A program made the position numbers and the translations under genes. From an uncultured Eubacteriales bacterium (lineage in GTDB: Bacteria; Bacillota; Clostridia; Oscillospirales; Acutalibacteraceae): DNA of 15,179 nt. The stretch covers positions 1 to 15,179 of the forward strand of contig CAKUAQ010000044.1 in assembly GCA_934636435.1 (NCBI GenBank). Reading direction: 5' to 3'. This document shows, piece after piece, positions 7,098-12,035 of the stretch. Each line of letters opens with the position of its first letter. The stretch's first letter is position 1. The notes beneath the pieces were generated by a model. That model saw only the letters and a program-made list of their open reading frames with translations. It was not told the origin of the DNA and searched no databases.

Positions 7098-7444
7098 TCT
7101 GTAAGCGGCCTTCAATCCCGGAGCCGGTTGGCCGTTTCCCGAAAAAATGACAGCGAAAAAAGCACCGCCTGTTGCAGCTTCCGCGCTGCAACGGGCGGTG
7201 CTGTCCTATTGGCGGGGGATCGTCGAGGGGACGGTGTTCGCACCGGTTTGGCTGGGCTCGGCCTGTGCGCCGATCTCCGTTCGGCCTCTGCGGTCGGTTT
7301 TCGCCGGAACGCCGTTTCGCCGAGCGTGCTTTTCCGAAATCCTTGCGGATGATGCAGCGGCACATCCATTCGTTGTTCCGGCCATACCGGAATATGGCAT
7401 GCGGGTGCCCGACGGAAGTAAGATGTTTCTTCTCGCCGTCTTTC
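7098..7444. other. Non-coding gap between folD and the Rrf2 regulator
   Basis: A 347-base gap between convergent genes. Several short open frames cross it on both strands, but none has a good ribosome binding site or recognisable protein. It contains the minus-strand terminator at 7156-7202. It also holds two overlapping, mutually exclusive short stems at 7376-7397 (TTCCGG with CCGGAA, and CCATA with TATGG). The 240 bases between the Rrf2 stop and the terminator may be a long 3' untranslated region. Confidence 0.6.
7156..7202 (-). terminator. Rho-independent terminator on the minus strand
   Basis: An 18-bp inverted repeat (7161-7178 against 7185-7202, one G-U pair, loop of 6 bases TTCCGC) is flanked on its left by a run of A (7156-7161). 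Read on the minus strand this is a very stable hairpin followed by a run of U, so it should end transcripts coming from the Rrf2 gene. On the plus strand no T-run follows, so it is not an obvious folD terminator. Confidence 0.8.
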
Positions 7445-7876
7445 TCAGATCACATAGTCATATCCGTCCGAGGCGGAGCGCATCAAGTCGGCTAATGTGA
7501 TATTGTCCAGATAATCGTTGATAACCTTATCCAGACCCCGCCACAGAGAAAGGGTACGGCACTCGGCCGCTTGAGGACAGGCGGCCGCATCGGGCTCGAG
7601 GCAGGAGACGGGGGCCATGGAATCTTCGGTTATTCGGAGGATACTCCCCACCGTATATTGCTCCGGCGCCTTTGTCAGCTGATAGCCGCCGCCTTTTCCT
7701 CTCAAGCCGTTCAGCAGATTTGCTTTCACAAGCAGCTTGATAATGGTCTCCAGATATTTTTCCGAAATATTCTGCCGTGTCGCGATCACTTTCAGCGGAA
7801 TAAATCCGTCCTTCTGGTGTTCCGCCAAATCAATCATGACCCGGAGCGCATAACGCCCCCTGGTTGAGATCAGCAT
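7445..7876 (-). CDS. Rrf2-family transcriptional regulator (CymR/IscR-like)
   Basis: A 143-residue winged helix-turn-helix regulator. MLISTRGRYALRVMIDLAEH opens it as in almost all Rrf2 proteins, the recognition region is IATRQNISEKYLETIIKLL (31-49), and the wing is GLRGKGGGYQL (57-67). Three cysteines, Cys92, Cys100 and Cys106, lie in the loop where IscR holds its Fe-S cluster (Cys92, Cys98, Cys104 in E. coli), so cluster or thiol sensing is possible; the spacing differs slightly. It is divergent from cysK, as expected for a CymR-like repressor of cysteine synthesis that senses sulfur status. The start at 7876 has AAGGGGG about 9 bases upstream. Its own promoter overlaps an ACCT/AGGT half-site pair, suggesting autoregulation. 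The Rrf2 family call is secure; the precise ligand is inference. Confidence 0.93.
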   Translation of the reverse strand: MLISTRGRYALRVMIDLAEHQKDGFIPLKVIATRQNISEKYLETIIKLLVKANLLNGLRGKGGGYQLTKAPEQYTVGSILRITEDSMAPVSCLEPDAAACPQAAECRTLSLWRGLDKVINDYLDNITLADLMRSASDGYDYVI

Positions 7877-7901
7877 GAGTCTACCCCCTTTTCCACTATA
7901 A

Positions 7902-7934
7902 ACCTATTATACAGCAGGTAAGTGGGTAAATCAA
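7902..7934 (-). promoter_or_regulatory. Predicted rrf2 promoter with overlapping half-site pair
   Basis: On the minus strand TTGATT (7929-7934), a 17-base spacer and a perfect TATAAT (7906-7911). ACCT at 7902-7905 and AGGT at 7916-7919 bracket the -10 element. These share the half-sites of the operator downstream of the cysK promoter, but with a 10-base instead of a 7-base spacer, so binding by the same regulator is plausible but not certain. Confidence 0.6.
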
Positions 7935-7955
7935 TCAATTTTTTTGAATTTTCTC

Positions 7956-7984
7956 TTGACAAATCACACCGGCGGGATTATAAT
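7956..7984 (+). promoter_or_regulatory. Consensus cysK promoter
   Basis: TTGACA (7956-7961), exactly 17 bases, then TATAAT (7979-7984): a perfect sigma-A consensus promoter. Such strength usually needs repression, which the adjacent inverted repeat could provide. Transcription should start near 7991, leaving a leader of about 125 bases before cysK. Confidence 0.9.
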
Positions 7985-7991
7985 TCACATA

Positions 7992-8008
7992 AACCTATCG
8001 GAAAGGTT
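7992..8008 (+). promoter_or_regulatory. Probable Rrf2-family operator at the cysK transcription start
   Basis: A perfect inverted repeat, AACCT-ATCGGAA-AGGTT (5-7-5), lies at about +1 to +17 of the cysK promoter, where a bound repressor would block RNA polymerase. Rrf2 proteins commonly bind imperfect palindromes of this size, and the Rrf2 gene is next door. Assignment to that protein is inference. Confidence 0.6.
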
Positions 8009-8013
8009 GGTAA

Positions 8014-8070
8014 ATGAAATGGACAGTCATTTTGTATTTCGATGTTAAGGCTGCGAGCGAACCGACATAA
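8014..8070 (+). CDS. Candidate leader peptide in the cysK 5' region (18 residues)
   Basis: ATG at 8014 follows GGAAAGG (8000-8006) with a 7-base spacing and opens an 18-codon frame, MKWTVILYFDVKAASEPT, ending at TAA 8068-8070. It has the better ribosome binding site of the two overlapping tiny frames here. The ribosome binding site lies inside the presumed operator. No known family is recognised; it could be a translated leader or chance. Confidence 0.3.
   Translation: MKWTVILYFDVKAASEPT
8019..8048 (+). CDS. Alternative leader peptide ending in cysteine (9 residues)
   Basis: In another frame, ATG at 8019 encodes MDSHFVFRC and then TAA. A terminal Cys codon just before the stop would suit a cysteine-responsive attenuator, and the gene downstream makes cysteine. 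The same GGAAAGG site lies 12 bases upstream, which is long. Only one of this and the frame at 8014, or neither, may be used. Confidence 0.25.
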   Translation: MDSHFVFRC

Positions 8071-8115
8071 GAACCACGAAGAATAGACAAAGCATCGAAT
8101 TGGGAGGAATGGATG

Positions 8116-9048
8116 ATGAGTAAGATTTATACATCCGCCGATCAGCTGATCGGAAAGACGCCGCTGCTGGAGCTGGTACACATCGAACAGGCCGAAAAGC
8201 TGGAGGCTAAGGTTCTCGGAAAATTGGAATACTTCAATCCCGCCGGCAGCGTGAAAGACCGCATTGCCAAGGCCATGATCGACGATGCGGAACAGAAAGG
8301 GCTGCTGAAGCCCGGCTCCGTGATCATTGAGCCGACTTCGGGCAATACCGGTATCGGCCTCGCCTCCGTAGCCGCTGCCCGTGGCTACCGGATCATTATT
8401 GTTATGCCGGAGACCATGAGCGTGGAGCGCCGCCAGCTGATGAAAGCCTACGGCGCGGAGCTTGTGCTGACCGAGGGCGCCAAGGGCATGAAGGGGGCGA
8501 TCGCCAAGGCCGATGAACTGGCCAAGGAGATTCCGGGGAGCTTCATTCCCGGTCAGTTCGTCAACCCGGCCAATCCGGCTGTGCATAAGGCGACCACCGG
8601 TCCCGAGATCTGGGCGGACACCGACGGCAGGGTGGATATTTTTGTGGCCGGTGTCGGCACCGGCGGCACGGTCACCGGCGTCGGGGAATATTTGAAGAGC
8701 CAGAACCCTGCCGTGCAGGTGGTGGCGGTGGAGCCGGCCTCCTCTCCGGTGCTGAGCAAGGGGGTTGCCGGCAGCCATAAGATTCAGGGGATCGGCGCCG
8801 GATTTGTCCCCGATGTGCTGGATACCGGGGTTTACGACGAGATTATCCCCGTAGAAAACGAGGATGCGTTTGCCACCGGTAAGCTGATCGGCAAGAAAGA
8901 GGGCGTGCTGGTAGGTATCTCTTCCGGCGCTGCCGTATGGGCGGCGATCCAGCTGGCGAAGCGGCCGGAGAACAAGGGCAAGACCATTGTGGCGCTTCTG
9001 CCCGATACCGGCGACCGGTATCTGTCCACTCCGCTGTTTGCGGACTGA
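8116..9048 (+). CDS. cysK: Cysteine synthase (O-acetylserine sulfhydrylase)
   Basis: A 310-residue cytosolic PLP enzyme of the beta family that makes cysteine from O-acetylserine and sulfide. PLP-binding Lys47 sits in NPAGSVKDR (41-49). The substrate loop TSGNTG is at 74-79, the phosphate-binding GTGGT at 181-185, and SSGAA (269-273) and PDTGDRYLST (297-306) complete the fold. The region matches CysK rather than cystathionine beta-synthase, as no CBS domains follow. ATGs at 8113 and 8116 are both possible; I prefer 8116 because GGAGG (8103-8107) is then 8 bases away. It is transcribed from a perfect consensus promoter with a probable Rrf2 operator and a leader of about 125 bases that contains tiny ORFs and a long-range TTCGATG/CATCGAA pairing (8038-8044 with 8093-8099) ending just before the ribosome binding site. 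Confidence 0.95.
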   Translation: MSKIYTSADQLIGKTPLLELVHIEQAEKLEAKVLGKLEYFNPAGSVKDRIAKAMIDDAEQKGLLKPGSVIIEPTSGNTGIGLASVAAARGYRIIIVMPETMSVERRQLMKAYGAELVLTEGAKGMKGAIAKADELAKEIPGSFIPGQFVNPANPAVHKATTGPEIWADTDGRVDIFVAGVGTGGTVTGVGEYLKSQNPAVQVVAVEPASSPVLSKGVAGSHKIQGIGAGFVPDVLDTGVYDEIIPVENEDAFATGKLIGKKEGVLVGISSGAAVWAAIQLAKRPENKGKTIVALLPDTGDRYLSTPLFAD

Positions 9049-9063
9049 ATGTAAGCTTTCCCG

Positions 9064-9096
9064 AGCGTAGGCTGCCGATATACGGCCGCCTACGCT
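9064..9096 (+). other. Intercistronic hairpin between cysK and the HD gene
   Basis: AGCGTAGGC (9064-9072) pairs perfectly with GCCTACGCT (9088-9096), and inside it GCCG (9074-9077) pairs with CGGC (9083-9086) around an ATATA loop, leaving one T-C mismatch. No T-run follows, so it is not a standard terminator. It could protect the cysK message or reduce readthrough into the next gene. Confidence 0.7.
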
Positions 9097-9121
9097 GAAA
9101 TTAAGAAGGGAGCGTTGGCGG

Positions 9122-9679
9122 ATGGTTCCGACACCGGAAGAAGCCTGGGATTTACTCTGCGCCTGCAATCGGGGAGAATTTCATCGAAAACACGGACGCA
9201 TTGTGGGCGATGTTCTGCGCTGGTATGCCATGGATCTCGGGCATGAAGAAGAGGCAGACTTCTGGGAGGCCGTCGGTATTCTTCATGATCTGGATTTTGA
9301 GCAGTGGCCGGAGCAGCATTGCCTGAAGGAGCAGGAGCTGCTGCGGCAAAAGGGGATCGACGAGCGGCTGATTCATGCCGTCGCCAGCCACGGGTATATG
9401 CTGACGGTGGATATTGCGCCCGTGCATGAGATGGAGAAGGTTCTCTATGCGGTCGATGAGCTGACCGGTCTCATCGGTGCGGCCGCTTTGATGCGGCCGT
9501 CCGGAAGTGTCAACGATATGGAATTAAAGTCCGTGAAGAAAAAGTATAAGGACAAAAAATTTGCGGCCGGCTGTTCCCGGGAGGTGATCGAGCGCGGTGC
9601 CGCTATGCTGGGATGGGATCCGGATACGCTGATCCGTCAAACGCTTCTGGCTATGCGCTCCAGTGATGCGGTGGAGTGA
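9122..9679 (+). CDS. HD-domain protein, putative metal-dependent phosphohydrolase
   Basis: A 185-residue single-domain HD protein. Putative metal ligands are His24 (HRKHGRIVGD), the His55-Asp56 pair in GILHDLDFEQWPEQH, His85/His90 in HAVASHG, and Asp112 in YAVDELTG. This arrangement fits small HD hydrolases acting on nucleotides or other phosphomonoesters. There is no signal peptide or second domain, so it should be cytoplasmic. It follows cysK by 73 bases with a hairpin between, and has its own GGGAG site (9108-9112, spacing 9). It is probably co-transcribed with cysK. The substrate is unknown; a role in sulfur or nucleotide metabolism is only suggested by position. A terminator at 9811-9851 closes the unit. 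Confidence 0.85.
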   Translation: MVPTPEEAWDLLCACNRGEFHRKHGRIVGDVLRWYAMDLGHEEEADFWEAVGILHDLDFEQWPEQHCLKEQELLRQKGIDERLIHAVASHGYMLTVDIAPVHEMEKVLYAVDELTGLIGAAALMRPSGSVNDMELKSVKKKYKDKKFAAGCSREVIERGAAMLGWDPDTLIRQTLLAMRSSDAVE

Positions 9680-9806
9680 TGGCGGCCAAACGCCATGACT
9701 CTGGTGGGAGTGGCATAGAATAAAGCCGTCGGGAGACGATCGGTTCGTGATTTGCTCCTCAACAAAGAGACAGGTAAAAAGCACCCAGTCGTAGAATAGC
9801 GACAAG

Positions 9807-9887
9807 TCATACGGCCTTGCTCCGGATTTTCAACGGAGTGAGGCCGTTTTTCAGGTTGATCCGCACGTCATTACAGAATCGCCCATA
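9807..9887 (-). pseudogene. Decayed C-terminus of an IS3-family transposase
   Basis: On the minus strand a 26-codon stretch ends in RINLKNGLTPLKIRSKAV and a stop at 9807-9809. This closely resembles the end of IS3/IS150-group integrase-core transposases, whose C-terminal tails typically read N-x-x-R-I ... L-N/K-G-L-T-P-x-x-x-R. The preceding residues (YGRFCNDV) also fit, with Cys in place of the usual Tyr. Further upstream the frame loses resemblance, and no DDE core is found up to the permease gene at 10230, so only the tail survives. Terminal inverted repeats were not identified. Confidence 0.6.
9811..9851 (+). terminator. Rho-independent terminator after the cysK operon
   Basis: ACGGCCTTGCTCCG (9811-9824) pairs with CGGAGTGAGGCCGT (9834-9847) with two G-U pairs and a 9-base loop, followed by TTTT (9848-9851). 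It ends plus-strand transcription about 130 bases after the HD gene. The hairpin lies within the transposase remnant. Confidence 0.85.
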
Positions 9888-10229
9888 CGCTGTTGCCGCC
9901 GATTCGACCTCTGCCCGAGATGAATCTCCCTCCGATGCAGGCACGCTGCTTTTGGCGCTTCAAATAGCTCCTATGAAAGCGCTCAATCGCACGGTGCTTC
10001 CGTTTCGGATGGACAATTTTGCAGCGGTTCCATGCACGTTTTTTCACACAGCAAAACAGCGGCTTTTTTACTATATAGAGTGACCCGGGTGTGTGAATAG
10101 GCTCACACGCCCGGGTCAATACAACATGACTGCTTTTTGTCCGCCAATTCCCTGCAAGGCTGTTCTTACGATGTATCCTGCACACAGAATCTGCGCAACA
10201 GGATGGCTCTTCAGACCTTTTTTGCGCGC
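9888..10229. other. Non-coding region downstream of the permease operon
   Basis: Apart from the transposase tail just to its left and the hairpin at 10081-10118, I see no supportable gene here. Short open frames on both strands lack ribosome binding sites and family resemblance. It lies between the ends of two converging transcription units. Confidence 0.6.
10081..10118 (-). terminator. Strong hairpin downstream of the permease operon, possible terminator
   Basis: A 16-bp stem (10081-10096 against 10103-10118, one G-U pair) closes a 6-base ATAGGC loop, about 110 bases beyond the last permease stop codon. Neither side has a good T-run (minus-strand continuation is CTCTATATAG), so it may be a weak or Rho-assisted terminator, or an RNA-stabilising 3' hairpin. 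Confidence 0.5.
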
Positions 10230-11156
10230 TTATTCTCCGGTGATGCCCGACTGCTCGATGCTGGCGATAAACTTACGCTGGCAGCCAATATACAGCACGA
10301 TCATCGGCAGCACCGACAGCAGCGTACCCGCCAGCGCTACCGACTCGTTGGGGTCCGATGCCACCGAGGCTCCGTCGCCGTACTGGGCCTTGTAGAGCGT
10401 CGTAAATGAGCTGAGCTTCAGCGGCAGGGTCGGGATCGACCCGCCGAACATATAGTTTGCCTGATAGGTTTCGTTCCAGTACCAGACCAGACTGAACAGA
10501 AAGCTCAGCACGATGGCGGAGGCGGCAATGGGCAGGGCGATCCGGATAAAAATCTGGAACTTCCCGGCGCCGTCCAGCTGTGCCGCCTCGTCAAAGGATT
10601 TGGGATAGCTGGAGAAGTATTGATAGAATACCAGAATAAAGATGGCGCTCTTGATGCCCTGCCCCAGCAGTGCCGGCACATACTGCACCCATACGGTATC
10701 CACCATCCCCAGATCGTGGAACAACGCGTAGCGCGGGATCAGCATCACCTGCGTCGGCAGAATGAAGGTAGCGATGATCAGAATCATCCATAGATTCTTG
10801 CTTTTCAGCCGGAACCGTGCCAGACCGAAACCGGCGCAGGCGCAGACAGCTGTCTGCAAGATGGCCGGCACCAGGCTCATCAGGACGGAATTGCCGAAAG
10901 CCCGAAAGAAATCCAGCGTCACAAACGCCTGCTGAAAGTTGCCCCAATACAGCTCCCGGGGGATCCAGGTGACTCGGGGGTCGGTCAGATCGCTCACGGA
11001 GAAAAAGCTGTTGGCGACCATATACACGATCGGATACAGGTAGACAAAGCCGATGGCGATCAATACCCCGTACCGTAAAAGTGCCGTAAACAGGCTGTCC
11101 CGCGTCTCGTTACCCTTCACCCAAACAGCGACGGTTCCTTTTTTCCAATGTTTCAT
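10230..11156 (-). CDS. Carbohydrate ABC transporter permease, MalG-type
   Basis: A 308-residue inner-membrane permease of the binding-protein-dependent sugar transporter family. Six hydrophobic segments are visible: about 27-48, 89-111, 121-140, 155-178, 206-226 and one near the C-terminus. The cytoplasmic EAA loop, which docks the ATPase, reads DEAAQLDGAGKFQIFIRIALP (189-209). The N-terminus (PIVYMVANSF) and the closing region ending in QSGITGE, like the QGLTAGAVKG-type ends of MalG proteins, support the MalG (CUT1) side of the pair. The ATG at 11156 has an AGGAAG site about 7 bases upstream and lies 12 bases after the MalF-type permease stop. No ATPase gene is nearby; a shared MsmX/MsmK-type ATPase elsewhere is usual in Bacillota. 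Substrate unknown, likely an oligosaccharide. Confidence 0.93.
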   Translation of the reverse strand: MKHWKKGTVAVWVKGNETRDSLFTALLRYGVLIAIGFVYLYPIVYMVANSFFSVSDLTDPRVTWIPRELYWGNFQQAFVTLDFFRAFGNSVLMSLVPAILQTAVCACAGFGLARFRLKSKNLWMILIIATFILPTQVMLIPRYALFHDLGMVDTVWVQYVPALLGQGIKSAIFILVFYQYFSSYPKSFDEAAQLDGAGKFQIFIRIALPIAASAIVLSFLFSLVWYWNETYQANYMFGGSIPTLPLKLSSFTTLYKAQYGDGASVASDPNESVALAGTLLSVLPMIVLYIGCQRKFIASIEQSGITGE

Positions 11157-11168
11157 TTGTGCGCTTCC

Positions 11169-12035
11169 TCACGATCTGTCGTTTTTGCTGCGGATAACGC
11201 TGAACAGGACAAACACCGCGATCAGCAGCACCAGAAGAATGGCGAAATATATCCAGGACATCGCCGCCGAAAAGCTGTACATCCGCGTGGTGTCAAACAG
11301 GTGGCCGGTGATCTTCCCGTTGATGGACAGCTCGGAGTAGTTGGAGATATCCACCACAGCATAGATGGCGCAGACCATTGCGATGGGGGCGATGTGGGGG
11401 AGGGTGATCTTCCAGAACTTTTCCCAGCCTCCGGCACCGTCGATGGAGGCTGCCTCATACAGCGACGGGGAGATCTTTTGCAGTCCGGCCAGAAACACGA
11501 TGATCTCCACACCGGAAAACCACAGGATCAGTACCAGATTATTCAGTATGTACACCAGCGGACTGCGGATGACTCCGGGCAGCGCATTGATCAGGCTGAA
11601 GATTTCCGGGTTTTTTGTGGAAAAATCCACGGTATAGTTGGTGAGCAGACCGCTGATCGCCGGTCCGCTCATCACGATGACCGGCAAAAAGAACACTGCC
11701 CGCAGAAATGTCCGGCCCACAAACTTTTTGTTGAGCAGCAGCGCGATGATCAGCGAGAATACCACGATCACCGGTGTGGCGCAGCAGATCAGCACCACCG
11801 CCTCGCTCACATCCAGCCGGAACTGGGTGTCTACATTCCAGGCATAGTCATAGAACTGCAAGCCGGCAAAGCTCAGCACGGTCTTGCCGGGATACAGCTG
11901 CACATTGCTCAGGCTCAGGATCACCGAGTATATCATCGGATACAGGGTCAGTCCGAAAAAGCCCACGATCCACGGGAGCAGAAACACAAGCCCGACCAGC
12001 TTATCCTTCTTTTCGTAATTCAGTACGCGCTTCAA
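11169..12035 (-). CDS. Carbohydrate ABC transporter permease, MalF-type
   Basis: A 288-residue permease partner of the downstream MalG-type protein. It begins KRVLNYEKKDKLVGLVFLLPWIVGFFGLTLYP-like in two family blocks, then has LRAVFFLPVIVMSGPAISG (111-129) and the EAA loop EAASIDGAGGWEKFWKITLP (194-213). I place the start at a TTG at 12033-12035. A longer frame to 12260 lacks membrane-protein character there, whereas this TTG has AGGGGGCGGGAG just upstream, gives the normal family length and overlaps the preceding stop as TTGA. That makes it translationally coupled to the DUF5696 gene. Together the two permeases form the membrane channel of a CUT1-type importer; the solute-binding protein is not within the window. 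Confidence 0.92.
   Translation of the reverse strand: MKRVLNYEKKDKLVGLVFLLPWIVGFFGLTLYPMIYSVILSLSNVQLYPGKTVLSFAGLQFYDYAWNVDTQFRLDVSEAVVLICCATPVIVVFSLIIALLLNKKFVGRTFLRAVFFLPVIVMSGPAISGLLTNYTVDFSTKNPEIFSLINALPGVIRSPLVYILNNLVLILWFSGVEIIVFLAGLQKISPSLYEAASIDGAGGWEKFWKITLPHIAPIAMVCAIYAVVDISNYSELSINGKITGHLFDTTRMYSFSAAMSWIYFAILLVLLIAVFVLFSVIRSKNDRS

Noticed and set aside
7107..7140. Possible plus-strand folD terminator
   Set aside because: Only a 5-bp CGGCC/GGCCG stem with a long loop and a short T-run; too weak to call.
7112..7400. Small minus-strand ORFs of 85 and 64 codons between folD and the Rrf2 gene
   Set aside because: No ribosome binding site, Arg/Pro-rich shadow composition and no family resemblance; overlapping frames on both strands look equally open.
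9679..9696. Short hairpin right after the HD gene (ATGGCG with CGCCAT)
   Set aside because: Six base pairs with no T-run; overshadowed by the much better terminator at 9811-9851.
9871..10185. Minus-strand 104-codon ORF downstream of the permeases
   Set aside because: No family resemblance or ribosome binding site, and it overlaps the transposase remnant in a different frame and crosses the strong hairpin.
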